This document shows, in pieces, positions 1 through 10,912 of a stretch of 64,000 bases of DNA. Source of the stretch: Hyphomicrobiales bacterium (GTDB taxonomy: Bacteria; Pseudomonadota; Alphaproteobacteria; Rhizobiales; Rhizobiaceae); contig UCEU01000007.1 of the NCBI GenBank assembly GCA_900471485.1, positions 62,001 through 126,000 on the forward strand, given 5' to 3'. Each line of letters opens with the position of its first letter. The first letter of the stretch is position 1. The translations under genes and the position numbers were made by a program. Under the pieces are notes generated by a model. The model did no database searches. It was not told the origin of the DNA and saw only the letters and a program-made list of their open reading frames with translations.

Positions 1-352
1 CGCCTCGATCGTCATGGACAAGTCCACCGACGTCATCAAGGCGATCGCCCGTATCTCGGCCTTCTTCAAGCATGAGAGCTGCGGCCAGTGCACGCCGTGC
101 CGCGAAGGCACCGGCTGGATGTGGCGCGTCATGGAGCGCATGGCCAAGGGCAACGCCCAGAAGCGCGAAATCGACATGCTCTTCGCCGTCACCAAGCAGA
201 TCGAAGGCCACACCATCTGTGCGCTCGGCGATGCTGCCGCATGGCCTGTGCAGGGTCTGATCCGTAACTTCCGTCACGAGATCGAAGCGCGTATCGACCA
301 GTATACGGCGAACGCGATGGATCACGGTGCGGTTCTCGAGGCTGCTGAGTAA
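1..352 (+). CDS. nuoF: NADH-quinone oxidoreductase subunit F, C-terminal part
   Basis: Only the last ~117 codons are present; the reading frame is open from the left edge (base 2), so the gene starts outside the window. NuoF carries the NADH-binding site, FMN and the N3 4Fe-4S cluster in the peripheral arm of complex I. The fragment shows the cluster ligands SCGQCTPC followed by REGTGW, and the fourth cysteine in TICALGD about 45 residues later, both diagnostic of the family. Position 14 is an internal methionine, not a start. The gene is followed 5 bp later by the HhH-tailed gene and then nuoG, in one operon. Confidence 0.97.
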   Translation, partial: ASIVMDKSTDVIKAIARISAFFKHESCGQCTPCREGTGWMWRVMERMAKGNAQKREIDMLFAVTKQIEGHTICALGDAAAWPVQGLIRNFRHEIEARIDQYTANAMDHGAVLEAAE

Positions 353-357
353 GGCTG

Positions 358-954
358 ATGACGAAAGCGTCCGACAGCACGAAGAAGGAAGGAGCAGCCG
401 ATTTCTCGGCTGACTTCGGCCGTCTTGCTGCCGAGATGCTGGAAAACGCCCGTGCCTTGCCGCTGCCGCCGCTGATGGTCAATCCGGCCGCGGCGATGGC
501 GGCAGCGACAGCGATCGGCTTCGGCTTCTCCACACAGATGGCCGGCGCTTTCTTTGGTGCCCTCCAGGGCGCCATGGAAGCTTCCAACAAGCTGGCTGCG
601 GTTCTCGACGAGACGCCGCCGGAGGAAAACGCACCGGAAGTCGACGTCAAGCCGGAGAACATCCGCGCCGTCAGCGAGAAGAAGGCACCCGTTGCTGCAA
701 AGCCTGTCGTGAAGCTCAAGGCTGCGTCGCGCGCCAGGAAGGCTGATGACCTGAAGCAGATCTCGGGCATCGGACCGAAGCTGGAGCAGGTTCTGAATGC
801 CGACGGCGTTCGCACTTTCGCCGATATGGCCTCCTGGTCGGATGCCGATATCGCCAGGATAGACGCCGAACTCGGCCTTGGCGGGCGCATCGGTCGTGAT
901 GGCTGGGTCGCGCAGGCAAAGGCGCTTTCGGGCAAGAGCCGGAAGCGGACGTGA
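358..954 (+). CDS. Helix-hairpin-helix-tailed protein inside the nuo operon
   Basis: This 198-residue protein has no recognised enzymatic function. Residues ~15-85 are predicted amphipathic helices rich in Ala, Met and Phe, loosely phasin-like. Residues ~85-125 form a charged, Lys/Ala/Pro-rich linker. The last ~60 residues contain DDLKQISGIGPKLEQVL and end in GRIGRDGWVAQAKAL. This is the helix-hairpin-helix-like tail that, from family knowledge, is also appended to NuoE and to ribosomal protein L21 in many alphaproteobacteria, and is sometimes auto-annotated as a 5' DNA nuclease. The gene starts 5 bp after nuoF stops and is co-directional with nuoG, so it is probably translated with complex I genes. 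A nuclease role is not supported, because no catalytic motif is visible. A role in complex I assembly or in binding NuoE is only inference. Confidence 0.85.
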   Translation: MTKASDSTKKEGAADFSADFGRLAAEMLENARALPLPPLMVNPAAAMAAATAIGFGFSTQMAGAFFGALQGAMEASNKLAAVLDETPPEENAPEVDVKPENIRAVSEKKAPVAAKPVVKLKAASRARKADDLKQISGIGPKLEQVLNADGVRTFADMASWSDADIARIDAELGLGGRIGRDGWVAQAKALSGKSRKRT

Positions 955-1173
955 TTTTACCGGCCGCATCGGTGGCCGGTACGAAATTTGGGCAAGGCGG
1001 CGAGGGCAGGGGTCATCGTTGCGGACGCCGGAAACCGGTTCGGATCTCGGATCGGAAACAGAATTGAAACGACTTCGGCGCTAGGGGGATGGTAATCCCG
1101 CCTGGCAGCCGAAGCGTTGCAAAATAGGTTTGTTTGCCGCCATCCGGCGAACGGAAAACAGGACTGAGTGACG

Positions 1174-3255
1174 ATGGCAAAACTGAAGATTGACGGTAAC
1201 GAGATCGAAGTCCCGGATCATTACACCCTCATTCAGGCGTGTGAGGAAGCCGGTGCTGAAGTTCCGCGCTTCTGCTTCCACGAACGCCTTTCGGTTGCCG
1301 GCAACTGCCGCATGTGCCTCGTCGAGGTAAAGGGTGGTCCGCCGAAGCCGCAGGCATCCTGCGCCATGGGCGTGCGCGATATCCGCGGCGGCCCGAACGG
1401 CGAACTGCCGGAAGTTTTCACCAACACGCCGATGGTCAAGAAGGCCCGCGAAGGCGTGATGGAATTCCTGCTGATCAACCATCCGCTGGATTGCCCGATC
1501 TGCGACCAGGGCGGCGAATGCGACCTGCAGGACCAGGCAATGGCCTTCGGTATCGCCGGCTCGCGCTATCAGGAAGACAAGCGCGCCGTCGAGGACAAGT
1601 ACATTGGACCGCTCGTCAAGACGGTCATGAACCGCTGCATTCACTGCACGCGCTGCGTGCGCTTCACCACCGAGGTCGCCGGCATTGCCGAGCTTGGCCT
1701 GATCGGTCGTGGCGAAGACGCCGAGATCACCACCTATCTCGAGCAGGCGATGACCTCCGAGCTGCAGGGCAACGTCGTTGACCTCTGCCCGGTCGGCGCG
1801 CTCACCTCCAAGCCCTTCGCCTTCACGGCCCGTCCGTGGGAATTGAACAAGACCGAAACGATCGACGTCATGGACGCGCTCGGCTCGGCCATCCGCGTCG
1901 ACACCCGTGGCCGCGAAGTCATGCGCGTCATGCCGCGCGTCAACGAGCAGATCAACGAAGAGTGGATATCCGACAAGACCCGCTTCATCTGGGACGGCCT
2001 GAAGACGCAGCGTCTCGACAAGCCTTACGTCCGCAAGGACGGCCGCCTGCTGCCCGCCAGCTGGGCCGAAGCCTTCGGCGCCGTCAAGGGTGCGGTTTCC
2101 GCAACTTCGGGCGACAAGATCGGCGCCATCGCCGGCGACCTCGCTTCCGTCGAGGAAATGTACGCGCTTTCCGAACTGGTGAAGTCGCTCGGTTCCGAAA
2201 ACCTTGACTGTCGCCAGGATGGGACGGCACTCGATCCGTCGCTCGGCCGTGCAAGCTACATCTTCAACCCGACGATCGAAGGCATTGAGCAGGCCGACGC
2301 GCTTCTCATCATCGGCGCCAACCCGCGCTTCGAAGCCGCCGTTCTCAATTCCCGCATCCGCAAGCGCTGGCGCCGCGGCAACTTCCCGATCGGCGTGATC
2401 GGCGAAGCCGGCGAACTGCGTTACGATTACGAATATCTCGGCTCCGGTCCGGATAGCCTGAAGGATCTCGTTGAAGGCAACCACAGCTTCGCCAAGGTTC
2501 TGACCGACGCCAAGAAGCCGCTGATCATCATCGGTCAGGGCGCCCTGTCGCGCGCCGATGGCACCGGCGTTCTGGCAACGGCGGCAAAGCTCGCCGGCAA
2601 TGTCGGCGCGGTCGTCGAAGGCTGGAATGGCTTCGGTGTGCTCCACACGGCAGCTGCGCGGGTCGGCGGCCTCGACCTCGGCTTCGTGCCGGGCGCCAAG
2701 GGCGTCAATGCCGCGGAAATGCTGACGTCGATGGACGTCCTCTTCCTGCTAGGCGCCGACGAGATGAACTTCGAAGCCAAGAAGGCCAAGTTCACGGTCT
2801 ACATCGGTTCGCACGGCGACCAGGGCGCGCAGAATGCAGACGTCATTCTGCCGGCCGCCGCCTACACCGAAAAGTCCGGCACCTGGGTCAACACTGAGGG
2901 CCGCGTACAGATGGGCAACCGCGCGGGCTTTGCGCCTGGCGACGCTCGCGAAGACTGGGCGATCATCCGCGCACTCTCCGACGTGCTCGGCAAGAAGCTG
3001 CCGTTCGATTCGCTGAGCCAGCTGCGCGCCAAGCTTTACCAGGCGTTCCCGCATTTCGCTGACCTCGACGAGATTGCAGAAAGCGACAGCGCCAAAATTG
3101 CCGCAGTTGCGAAAAAAGCCGGCAAGACCAACAAATCCGGGTTTGCGTCGCCTGTGAAAGACTTCTATTTGACGAACCCAATCGCGCGCGCGTCGGCTGT
3201 CATGGCCGAGTGCTCGGCATTGGCCCGCAACAACTTCAAAGTCGCGGCAGAGTAA
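1174..3255 (+). CDS. nuoG: NADH-quinone oxidoreductase subunit G
   Basis: NuoG is the large iron-sulfur subunit of the complex I peripheral arm, passing electrons from NuoF towards the quinone site. At 693 residues it has the usual alphaproteobacterial length. The N-terminal 2Fe-2S ligands are C34, C45, C48 and C63. The His/Cys 4Fe-4S site is H103, C107, C110 and C116. A further 4Fe-4S site uses C155, C158, C161 and C205. The molybdopterin-oxidoreductase-like domain follows. I chose ATG 1174 because AGGA at 1160-1163 is about 10 bp upstream; an in-frame GTG at 1168 is possible but too close to it. The 213 bp between the previous gene and nuoG hold no gene that I can see. Confidence 0.97.
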   Translation: MAKLKIDGNEIEVPDHYTLIQACEEAGAEVPRFCFHERLSVAGNCRMCLVEVKGGPPKPQASCAMGVRDIRGGPNGELPEVFTNTPMVKKAREGVMEFLLINHPLDCPICDQGGECDLQDQAMAFGIAGSRYQEDKRAVEDKYIGPLVKTVMNRCIHCTRCVRFTTEVAGIAELGLIGRGEDAEITTYLEQAMTSELQGNVVDLCPVGALTSKPFAFTARPWELNKTETIDVMDALGSAIRVDTRGREVMRVMPRVNEQINEEWISDKTRFIWDGLKTQRLDKPYVRKDGRLLPASWAEAFGAVKGAVSATSGDKIGAIAGDLASVEEMYALSELVKSLGSENLDCRQDGTALDPSLGRASYIFNPTIEGIEQADALLIIGANPRFEAAVLNSRIRKRWRRGNFPIGVIGEAGELRYDYEYLGSGPDSLKDLVEGNHSFAKVLTDAKKPLIIIGQGALSRADGTGVLATAAKLAGNVGAVVEGWNGFGVLHTAAARVGGLDLGFVPGAKGVNAAEMLTSMDVLFLLGADEMNFEAKKAKFTVYIGSHGDQGAQNADVILPAAAYTEKSGTWVNTEGRVQMGNRAGFAPGDAREDWAIIRALSDVLGKKLPFDSLSQLRAKLYQAFPHFADLDEIAESDSAKIAAVAKKAGKTNKSGFASPVKDFYLTNPIARASAVMAECSALARNNFKVAAE

Positions 3256-3267
3256 GGGCAGGGGACT

Positions 3268-4308
3268 ATGGAATCGTTCTTTTCAACATATGTCTGGCCA
3301 GGCCTCATCATGGTCGGTCAGTCGCTTCTCGTCCTCGTCTGCCTCCTCGTCTTCATCGCCTACATCCTGTTGGCCGACCGTAAGATTTGGGCGGCCGTAC
3401 AGTTGCGTCGTGGTCCGAATGTGGTGGGTCCGTTCGGCCTTTTCCAGTCCTTCGCCGACCTTTTGAAGTTCGTCTTCAAGGAGCCGATCATTCCGGCCGG
3501 CGCCGACAAGGCCGTCTTCCTGCTGGCGCCGCTGGTCACCGTGCTTCTGGCACTGTCGACCTGGGCCGTCGTGCCGTTCGCCGATGGCTGGGTGATCTCC
3601 AACATCAATGTCGGCATTCTCTACATCTTCGCGATCTCGTCGCTCGAAGTATACGGCGTCATCATGGGCGGCTGGGCTTCGAACTCGAAGTACCCGTTCC
3701 TCGGCGCACTTCGCTCAGCGGCGCAGATGGTGTCCTACGAAGTCTCGATCGGCTTCGTCATCGTCACCGTTCTTCTCTGCGTGGGCTCGTTGAACCTGAC
3801 CGACATCGTCCACGCTCAGCAGAGCGGTATTGGAACGCGCCTCGGCATGCCTTCGTCCTTCCTGGACTGGCATTGGCTCGCCCTGTTCCCGATGTTCATC
3901 ATCTTCTTCATCTCGGCGCTGGCTGAAACCAACCGTCCGCCCTTCGACCTTCCGGAAGCCGAATCCGAACTCGTCGCCGGCTTCATGGTCGAGTACGGCT
4001 CCGCGCTCTACATGATGTTCATGCTCGGCGAATATGCGGCCATCGTCCTGATGTGTTCGCTGACGACGATCCTGTTCCTCGGGGGCTGGCTGCCGCCGGT
4101 CGACGTCTGGTTCCTGAACTGGGTTCCCGGCATCATCTGGTTCATGCTGAAGTCGTGCATGGTGTTCTTCATGTTCGCGATGGTGAAGGCATTCGTGCCG
4201 CGCTACCGCTACGACCAGCTCATGCGTCTCGGCTGGAAGGTCTTCCTTCCGCTGTCGCTCGCCATGGTCATTATCGTTGCATTCGTTCTGAAGCTGATGG
4301 GTTCGTAA
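3268..4308 (+). CDS. nuoH: NADH-quinone oxidoreductase subunit H
   Basis: NuoH (346 residues) is the ND1 homologue. It is the membrane subunit that joins the peripheral arm to the membrane arm and forms part of the quinone-binding cavity. About eight hydrophobic segments are visible. Family-typical loops include [19 protein letters not shown] near residue 35, [20 protein letters not shown] near 133, and [20 protein letters not shown] near 215. The last is the conserved acidic quinone-cavity loop. It starts 12 bp after nuoG stops, with GGCAGGGG just ahead of the ATG, and is followed by nuoI. Confidence 0.98.
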   Translation: MESFFSTYVWPGLIMVGQSLLVLVCLLVFIAYILLADRKIWAAVQLRRGPNVVGPFGLFQSFADLLKFVFKEPIIPAGADKAVFLLAPLVTVLLALSTWAVVPFADGWVISNINVGILYIFAISSLEVYGVIMGGWASNSKYPFLGALRSAAQMVSYEVSIGFVIVTVLLCVGSLNLTDIVHAQQSGIGTRLGMPSSFLDWHWLALFPMFIIFFISALAETNRPPFDLPEAESELVAGFMVEYGSALYMMFMLGEYAAIVLMCSLTTILFLGGWLPPVDVWFLNWVPGIIWFMLKSCMVFFMFAMVKAFVPRYRYDQLMRLGWKVFLPLSLAMVIIVAFVLKLMGS

Positions 4309-4348
4309 TCATGGCGACCCTCGTTTCAGGCAAACTTGGAGATTGAAG

Positions 4349-4840
4349 ATGGCAGGCTTGTCCAACGCTGTCAGCTCGTTGTTCCTTCGGGAGTTCATCA
4401 GCGCGTTCTGGCTGACGTTCCGTTACATTTTCAAGCAGAAGGCAACGGTCAACTATCCGTTCGAAAAGGGGCCGGTCAGCCCGCGCTTCCGTGGCGAACA
4501 TGCCCTGCGTCGTTATCCCAACGGCGAAGAGCGTTGCATCGCCTGCAAGCTGTGCGAGGCGATCTGTCCTGCTCAGGCGATCACCATCGAAGCCGGCCCG
4601 CGCCGCAACGATGGGACGCGCCGCACGGTTCGTTACGACATCGACATGGTGAAGTGCATCTATTGCGGCTTCTGCCAGGAGGCATGCCCGGTCGATGCGA
4701 TCGTAGAAGGTCCGAATTTCGAATTTGCGACGGAAACGCGCGAAGAGCTCTACTTCGACAAGCAGAAGCTCCTCGACAATGGCGACCGGTGGGAGCGCGA
4801 AATCGCGCGCAACATCGCGCTGGATGCGCCGTACCGTTGA
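4349..4840 (+). CDS. nuoI: NADH-quinone oxidoreductase subunit I
   Basis: NuoI (163 residues) is the TYKY homologue. It holds clusters N6a and N6b, which pass electrons to N2 in NuoB. Two ferredoxin-type motifs are visible: C63, C66, C69 and C73, then C103, C106, C109 and C113. Each is followed by Pro as usual. ATG 4349 is preferred over an in-frame TTG at 4343 because TTGGAGA at 4336-4342 gives normal ribosome-binding spacing only to the ATG, and because 163 residues is the expected length. The gene is co-directional with nuoH and nuoJ. Confidence 0.97.
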   Translation: MAGLSNAVSSLFLREFISAFWLTFRYIFKQKATVNYPFEKGPVSPRFRGEHALRRYPNGEERCIACKLCEAICPAQAITIEAGPRRNDGTRRTVRYDIDMVKCIYCGFCQEACPVDAIVEGPNFEFATETREELYFDKQKLLDNGDRWEREIARNIALDAPYR

Positions 4841-4982
4841 TCGGAATTGAAATGCCGGGCGAGGCTGCGTAGCGCGCGTCGCCCGGTCAACATGCACCGA
4901 AGCTTCGCCGGAAACGGACATGGAGCTTCATTCGGGCAGGGAAACTCCCGGCTGCCCGGGGGAAGATGAAGAAGGCACCAAC

Positions 4983-5597
4983 ATGGGTCTGCAGGCTCTA
5001 TTTTTCTATATTTTCGCCTTCGTCGCGGTTGCGTCGGCGTTCATGGTCATCTGGTCGAAGAATCCGGTTCACTCGGTTCTCTTCCTGATCCTGGTATTCT
5101 TCAACGCGGCGGGCCTGTTCCTGCTGCTTGGCGCTGAATTCCTGGCGATGATCCTGCTCGTCGTTTATGTCGGCGCCGTGGCGGTTCTCTTCCTCTTCGT
5201 GGTGATGATGCTCGACATCGACTTCACCGAACTGCGGTCCGGCGTCCTCGAATACGCGCCGATCGGTGCATTGATCGGGTTGATCCTGGCGGCCGAGCTG
5301 ATCATCGTCGTTGGCGGCACGGTCATTTCGCCGGAGATCGCCAAGACGGTCGCCATGCCGATCCCGGCTATCGCCGACCGCACGAACACCGCCGCCCTCG
5401 GCGACGTGCTCTACACCAATTACGTCTACTTCTTCGAAATCGCCGCCCTGGTGCTTCTCGTCGCAATGATCGGTGCGATCGTGCTGACACTGAAGCATCG
5501 GACCACCGTAAAGCGGCAGAACATCGCAGACCAGGTTGCCCGCAACCCGAAGACCGCCGTCGAGGTGATCTCGGTGAAGCCGGGGCAGGGTCTCTGA
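4983..5597 (+). CDS. nuoJ: NADH-quinone oxidoreductase subunit J
   Basis: NuoJ (204 residues) is the ND6 homologue, a proton-path membrane subunit of complex I. The sequence shows five hydrophobic segments, including the conserved MILLVVYVGAVAVLFLFVVM stretch that contains the pi-bulge helix. The frame stays open up to an ATG at 4920, but that 21-residue extension is charged and unlike the family. The ATG at 4983 sits behind GAAGAAGG and yields the normal N-terminus MGLQALFFY. The 142 bp after nuoI hold no other gene. Confidence 0.97.
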   Translation: MGLQALFFYIFAFVAVASAFMVIWSKNPVHSVLFLILVFFNAAGLFLLLGAEFLAMILLVVYVGAVAVLFLFVVMMLDIDFTELRSGVLEYAPIGALIGLILAAELIIVVGGTVISPEIAKTVAMPIPAIADRTNTAALGDVLYTNYVYFFEIAALVLLVAMIGAIVLTLKHRTTVKRQNIADQVARNPKTAVEVISVKPGQGL

Positions 5598-5626
5598 GGC
5601 AGGCGCGAGCTTAAGGAAACAACACA

Positions 5627-5935
5627 ATGGTCATCGGACTTTCCCATTACCTGACGGTCAGCGCCATCCTCTTCACGCTCGGCGTCTTCGGTATCTTCCT
5701 CAACCGGAAGAACATCATCGTCATCCTGATGTCGATCGAGCTCATTTTGCTCGCCGTCAACATCAACATGGTCGCCTTCTCGTCGTTCCTCAACGACATC
5801 GTCGGCCAGGTCTTTGCATTGTTCATTCTGACCGTCGCTGCTGCTGAAGCGGCCATCGGTCTCGCAATTCTCGTCGTCTTCTACCGCAACCGCGGCTCCA
5901 TCGCCGTGGAAGACGTCAATATGATGAAGGGCTGA
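5627..5935 (+). CDS. nuoK: NADH-quinone oxidoreductase subunit K
   Basis: NuoK (102 residues) is the ND4L homologue. It is a three-helix membrane subunit with two conserved glutamates in the proton channel. The motif [17 protein letters not shown] carries the first of these, and [18 protein letters not shown] carries the second. Length and arrangement are exactly those of the family. AAGGAAAC precedes the ATG, and nuoL follows after 7 bp. Confidence 0.98.
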   Translation: MVIGLSHYLTVSAILFTLGVFGIFLNRKNIIVILMSIELILLAVNINMVAFSSFLNDIVGQVFALFILTVAAAEAAIGLAILVVFYRNRGSIAVEDVNMMKG

Positions 5936-5942
5936 TAAGGCT

Positions 5943-7937
5943 ATGTTTTTATATAAGGCTATCGTCTTTCTTCCCCTGATTGGCGCGATCATTGCCGGCC
6001 TTTTCGGCCGCGCGATCGGCGCCAAGGCATCGGAATTCGTCACCACCGGCCTGATGATCATCGCGGCGCTGCTGTCGTGGTACGTCTTCATCACCGTCGG
6101 CATGGGCCATGTCGAAGGCGGCTCGATCAAGGTTGAAGTCCTGCGCTGGATCCAGTCCGGCGGCATCGACGTCTCCTGGTCGCTGCGCATCGACACGCTG
6201 ACCTCGGTCATGCTGATCGTCGTCAACTCGGTTTCGACGCTCGTCCATCTCTATTCGATCGGGTACATGCATCATGACCCGCATCGCCCGCGCTTCTTTG
6301 CCTACCTGTCGCTCTTCACCTTCGCGATGTTGATGCTGATCACATCAGACAACCTTGCCCAGATGTTCTTCGGCTGGGAAGGCGTGGGTCTGGCGTCCTA
6401 TCTGCTGATCGGCTTCTGGTTCAAGAAGCCGTCAGCAAACGCCGCCGCTATGAAGGCATTCATCGTCAACCGCGTTGGCGACTTCGGCTTCATCCTCGGC
6501 ATCTCGAGCGTTTTCGTTCTCTTCGGCGCCATCAACTTCGACACCATCTTCGCCAATGCCGCGAGCTTCGCGCATGAAGGCGGCGAGGGCGGCGAAGTGG
6601 TGCTGAACCTCTTCGGCATGCACCTCGACAAGGCACACGCGCTGACCGGCGCCTGCCTGTTGCTCTTCATGGGCGCGATGGGTAAGTCGGCGCAGTTCCT
6701 GCTGCACACCTGGCTGCCTGACGCCATGGAAGGCCCGACGCCTGTGTCGGCGCTCATCCATGCCGCGACCATGGTCACCGCCGGCGTCTTCCTCGTCGCC
6801 CGCATGTCGCCGCTGTTCGAACTGTCTCCCGATGCGCTGACCGTCGTCACCATCATCGGTGCGATCACCGCCTTCTTCGCGGCCACTGTCGGCCTCGTTC
6901 AGAACGACATCAAGCGCGTTATCGCCTACTCGACCTGTTCGCAGCTCGGCTACATGTTCGTCGCACTCGGTGTCGGCGCCTATGGCGCAGCCATCTTCCA
7001 CCTCTTCACGCACGCCTTCTTCAAGGCACTGCTCTTCCTTTGCGCCGGTTCGGTCATCCACGCCGTCGATGGCGAGCAGGACATGCGTCACATGGGTGGT
7101 CTGCGTCCGCACATCAAGGTCACCTTCCTGATGATGCTGATCGGCACGCTCGCCATCACCGGCGTAGGCATTCCGTTCACGCCGTTCGGCTTCGCCGGCT
7201 TCTTCTCGAAGGACGTGATCATCGAGGCGACCTACGCATCGCATTCGCCGGTCGCAGGCTTCGCTTTCGCCATGCTGGTCATCGCGGCTCTGTTCACGAG
7301 CTTCTATTCCTGGCGCCTGATGTTCCTCACCTTCTTCAACAAGCCGCGCGCTTCGCACGAGGTCATGCACCACGTGCACGAATCGCCGCAGGTCATGCTG
7401 ATCCCGCTTTATCTGCTGGCGATCGGCGCGGTCTTCGCGGGCTGGTTCTTCGAAGGACACTTCTACGGCGAGGAATATGCCGAGTTCTGGAAGGGCGCGC
7501 TCTTCACCTCGGAGCACAACGAGCTGGTCCACGAGTTCCACCATGTTCCGGCCCTCGTTGCCCTCAGCCCCTTCATCGCCATGGTGATCGGTTTCGTGAC
7601 CGCCTGGTACATGTACATCAAGTCGCCATCGACGCCGGCCGTGCTCGCACGCCAGCATCGGGTGCTCTACCAGTTCCTCTTGAACAAGTGGTACTTCGAC
7701 GAGCTCTACGACTTCCTCTTCGTCCGTTCGGCAAAGGCCCTTGGCCGGTTCCTGTGGAAGAAGGGTGACGTCGGCGTCATCGATACCTACGGCCCGAACG
7801 GCATTGCCGCCCGCGTCGTCGATGTCACCAACCGCGTCGTGCGCCTGCAGAGCGGTTACCTCTATCACTACGCGTTCGCCATGCTGATCGGCGTTGCAGC
7901 GCTCGTTACCTGGATGATGCTCGGGAGTGCCCTCTGA
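5943..7937 (+). CDS. nuoL: NADH-quinone oxidoreductase subunit L
   Basis: NuoL (664 residues) is the distal antiporter-like proton-pumping subunit (ND5 homologue) with the long lateral helix. Many hydrophobic helices are visible. Characteristic motifs are [18 protein letters not shown] near residue 140, [20 protein letters not shown] near 256, and [19 protein letters not shown] near 322. The Lys, Glu and His channel residues are present. The stop overlaps the start of nuoM by one base (TGATG), which suggests translational coupling. Confidence 0.98.
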   Translation: MFLYKAIVFLPLIGAIIAGLFGRAIGAKASEFVTTGLMIIAALLSWYVFITVGMGHVEGGSIKVEVLRWIQSGGIDVSWSLRIDTLTSVMLIVVNSVSTLVHLYSIGYMHHDPHRPRFFAYLSLFTFAMLMLITSDNLAQMFFGWEGVGLASYLLIGFWFKKPSANAAAMKAFIVNRVGDFGFILGISSVFVLFGAINFDTIFANAASFAHEGGEGGEVVLNLFGMHLDKAHALTGACLLLFMGAMGKSAQFLLHTWLPDAMEGPTPVSALIHAATMVTAGVFLVARMSPLFELSPDALTVVTIIGAITAFFAATVGLVQNDIKRVIAYSTCSQLGYMFVALGVGAYGAAIFHLFTHAFFKALLFLCAGSVIHAVDGEQDMRHMGGLRPHIKVTFLMMLIGTLAITGVGIPFTPFGFAGFFSKDVIIEATYASHSPVAGFAFAMLVIAALFTSFYSWRLMFLTFFNKPRASHEVMHHVHESPQVMLIPLYLLAIGAVFAGWFFEGHFYGEEYAEFWKGALFTSEHNELVHEFHHVPALVALSPFIAMVIGFVTAWYMYIKSPSTPAVLARQHRVLYQFLLNKWYFDELYDFLFVRSAKALGRFLWKKGDVGVIDTYGPNGIAARVVDVTNRVVRLQSGYLYHYAFAMLIGVAALVTWMMLGSAL

Positions 7938-9448
7938 TGACCGATTGGCCTATTCTTTCCACGGTCACCTTCCTGCCGGTCGTCGGCGTGGTGCTCCTGC
8001 TTCTGATGAATGAGAACGGCCCGAACGGCCGCCGCAACGTCCTCAACATCACCCTGTTGACGACGGTCGTGACCTTCATCGTCTCACTCTTCATCTGGAT
8101 CGGTTTCGACAACGCGAACCCGGGCTTCCAGATGATCGAGAAGCACGGCTGGCTCGGCACGGGCATCAGCTATCATCTCGGTGTCGACGGCATCTCGATG
8201 CTGTTCGTCATCCTCTCGACTTTCCTCATGCCCTTCTGCGTGCTGGCCAGCTGGTTCGCCGTCGAGAAGCGCCTGAAGGAATACATGATCGCCTTCCTGG
8301 TGCTGGAAGTGATGATGGTCGGCGTCTTCGTGTCGCTCGATATCGTTCTCTTCTACGTGTTCTTCGAAGCCGGCCTGATCCCGATGTTCCTGATCATCGG
8401 CGTCTGGGGTGGCAAGGATCGCGTCTACGCCAGCTACAAGTTCTTCCTCTACACGCTGCTCGGCTCCGTGCTGATGCTGCTCGCCATCATGGCCATGTAC
8501 TGGCAGGCCGGCACAACCGATATCTCGGCGCTGCTCGCCTACAAGTTCCCGCCGCAGATGCAGACCTGGCTATGGCTTGCCTTCTTCGCGTCCTTCGCGG
8601 TGAAGATGCCGATGTGGCCGGTTCACACCTGGCTTCCCGACGCCCACGTTCAGGCGCCGACGGCTGGCTCGGTCATCCTGGCGGGCGTGCTCCTGAAGCT
8701 CGGTGGCTACGGTCTCATCCGCTTCTCGCTCGGCATGTTCCCGGTCGCGTCCGATTTCTTCGCGCCGCTGGTCTTCGCGATGTCGGTCATCGCCATCATC
8801 TACACCTCGCTGGTGGCGCTGATGCAGGACGACATCAAGAAGCTGATCGCCTATTCGTCGGTCGCCCACATGGGTTACGTGACCATGGGTATCTTCGCGG
8901 CCAACGCGCAGGGTCTGCAGGGCTCGATCTTCCAGATGCTGTCGCACGGTATCGTCTCGGGCGCGCTCTTCCTCTGCGTCGGCGTTGTCTATGACCGCAC
9001 CCACACCCGCGAGATCGCGGCCTATGGCGGTCTGGTCAACAACATGCCGAAATATGCTGTTGCGATGATGGTCTTCACCATGGCGAACGTCGGTCTTCCC
9101 GGTACGTCTGGCTTCATCGGCGAGTTCCTGACACTGATCGGTGTCTTCCGCGTCAACAGCTGGGTCGCGCTCTTCGCCGCTACTGGTGTCATCCTGTCGG
9201 CAGCCTATGCGCTCTGGCTCTACCGCCGCGTGATCTTCGGCGCGCTGGAAAAGGAAAAGCTCAAGGCTCTCCTCGACCTCTCGCCGCGTGAGCAGCTGAT
9301 CCTGTATCCGCTGATCGCTCTGACAATCTTCTTCGGCGTCTATCCGGCTCCGGTATTCGACGTGACCGCCGCGTCCGTCGACCAGCTGGTGAATAGCTAT
9401 TCGGCCGCGGTGCAGGCAGCGCATGATGTTGCGCTGTCGATGAAATGA
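7937..9448 (+). CDS. nuoM: NADH-quinone oxidoreductase subunit M
   Basis: NuoM (503 residues) is the ND4 homologue, one of three antiporter-like proton pumps in the complex I membrane arm. It shows about fourteen hydrophobic helices. Recognisable motifs are [20 protein letters not shown] near residue 138 with the channel Glu, [20 protein letters not shown] near 230, and [19 protein letters not shown] near 296. It overlaps nuoL by one base and is followed 18 bp later by nuoN. Confidence 0.98.
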   Translation: MTDWPILSTVTFLPVVGVVLLLLMNENGPNGRRNVLNITLLTTVVTFIVSLFIWIGFDNANPGFQMIEKHGWLGTGISYHLGVDGISMLFVILSTFLMPFCVLASWFAVEKRLKEYMIAFLVLEVMMVGVFVSLDIVLFYVFFEAGLIPMFLIIGVWGGKDRVYASYKFFLYTLLGSVLMLLAIMAMYWQAGTTDISALLAYKFPPQMQTWLWLAFFASFAVKMPMWPVHTWLPDAHVQAPTAGSVILAGVLLKLGGYGLIRFSLGMFPVASDFFAPLVFAMSVIAIIYTSLVALMQDDIKKLIAYSSVAHMGYVTMGIFAANAQGLQGSIFQMLSHGIVSGALFLCVGVVYDRTHTREIAAYGGLVNNMPKYAVAMMVFTMANVGLPGTSGFIGEFLTLIGVFRVNSWVALFAATGVILSAAYALWLYRRVIFGALEKEKLKALLDLSPREQLILYPLIALTIFFGVYPAPVFDVTAASVDQLVNSYSAAVQAAHDVALSMK

Positions 9449-9466
9449 TGACGGGACTTTTGTGAT

Positions 9467-10912
9467 ATGACCTCTGAAACAATTCTCGCAAGCCTGCATC
9501 TTTCCATCCCGGAACTGATCCTCGCGGTCGGTTCCCTGGTGCTGCTGATGATCGGCGTCTTCGCCGGCGAACGCTCCGGCCGCATGGTGAGCATTCTCGC
9601 CATGCTCGTCCTGGCGGTGGCGGCTCTGTGGCTCGTCTTCGTGCCGAGCGAAGGCCTCGCTTACGGCGGCGTCTTCCTCTCGGACGGCTTCGGCCGCTTC
9701 ATGAAGGTGACGGCGCTGGTCGGCTCCATCGTGGCGCTCTTCATGTCGCTTGGCCTCGCCAAGGAAAACCAGCTCGACAAGTTCGAGTTCCCGGTCCTGA
9801 TCGTGCTCTGCACGCTCGGCATCATGCTGATGATTTCGGCCAACGACCTGATCTCGCTCTATCTCGGCCTCGAGCTGCAGTCGCTCGCGATCTATGTCAT
9901 CGCGGCGATCAACCGTGATAGCGTCAAGTCCACGGAAGCCGGCCTGAAGTACTTCGTGCTCGGCGCGCTGTCCTCGGGCATGCTGCTCTACGGCATGTCG
10001 CTGGTCTATGGCTTCACCGGCCACACGCATTTCGCCGATATCGCCCAGGCGCTTTCGGTCGAAGGCACGCGTTCGCTCGGCCTGATCTTCGGCCTGGTCT
10101 TCATCCTCGCCGGCATCGCCTTCAAGATCTCGGCCGTTCCGTTCCACATGTGGACGCCTGATGTTTACGAAGGTGCGCCGACGCCGGTTACCGCCTTCCT
10201 CGCAAGCGCTCCGAAGGTTGCCGCCATGGCCATGATGACGCGTATCGTCATCAGCGCCTTCCAGCCGGTCATGGCCGACTGGCAGCAGGTCGTCGTCTTC
10301 ATTTCGATCGCCTCGATGCTGCTCGGCTCGTTCGCGGCTATCGGCCAGAAGAACATCAAGCGACTGATGGCCTATTCGTCCATCGGTCACATGGGCTACG
10401 CGCTGGTTGGCCTCGCGGCAGGCAACCAGACCGGCGTTTCCGGCGTCATGCTCTACATGGTCATCTACATGACCATGACGCTCGGCGGCTTCGCGATCAT
10501 CATGTCGATGCGCCGCAAGGACGGAACCGTCGTCGAAAACGTCAGCGATCTCGCCGGCCTTTCGACCACCAATCCGTTCATGGCGACCATCTTCACGATC
10601 CTGATGTTCTCGCTGGCCGGCATCCCGCCGCTCGCAGGCTTCTTCGCGAAGTACTTCGTCTTCGTGGCGGCGATCGAAGCCAAGCTCTATGCGCTTGCGA
10701 TCATCGGTATCCTCTCTTCAGTCGTTGGCGCCTTCTACTATCTGCGCGTCATCAAGCTGATGTGGTTCGATGAAGCGACCGGCGAGTTTGCCCGCGTATC
10801 GGGTTCGATGCGTCTGGTCTTCGGCGTTTCCGGCCTGCTGGTTCTGGCCTATGCCTTCATCGGCGGCCCGATCGGTGGCGCGGCCGAGCTTGCTGCGGCG
10901 ACACTGTTCTGA
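9467..10912 (+). CDS. nuoN: NADH-quinone oxidoreductase subunit N
   Basis: NuoN (481 residues) is the ND2 homologue, the third antiporter-like proton-pumping subunit. Typical motifs are [20 protein letters not shown] near residue 127, [20 protein letters not shown] near 225, and [20 protein letters not shown] near 295. It is the last complex I gene in the cluster. The TGA stop shares a base with the ATG of birA (TGATG), so birA is probably read on the nuo transcript. Confidence 0.98.
   Translation: MTSETILASLHLSIPELILAVGSLVLLMIGVFAGERSGRMVSILAMLVLAVAALWLVFVPSEGLAYGGVFLSDGFGRFMKVTALVGSIVALFMSLGLAKENQLDKFEFPVLIVLCTLGIMLMISANDLISLYLGLELQSLAIYVIAAINRDSVKSTEAGLKYFVLGALSSGMLLYGMSLVYGFTGHTHFADIAQALSVEGTRSLGLIFGLVFILAGIAFKISAVPFHMWTPDVYEGAPTPVTAFLASAPKVAAMAMMTRIVISAFQPVMADWQQVVVFISIASMLLGSFAAIGQKNIKRLMAYSSIGHMGYALVGLAAGNQTGVSGVMLYMVIYMTMTLGGFAIIMSMRRKDGTVVENVSDLAGLSTTNPFMATIFTILMFSLAGIPPLAGFFAKYFVFVAAIEAKLYALAIIGILSSVVGAFYYLRVIKLMWFDEATGEFARVSGSMRLVFGVSGLLVLAYAFIGGPIGGAAELAAATLF

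Noticed and set aside
8570..10390. A 606-codon minus-strand open frame opposite nuoM and nuoN
   Set aside because: It mirrors hydrophobic codons of nuo genes as a His/Arg/Asp-rich string, typical of an antisense shadow.
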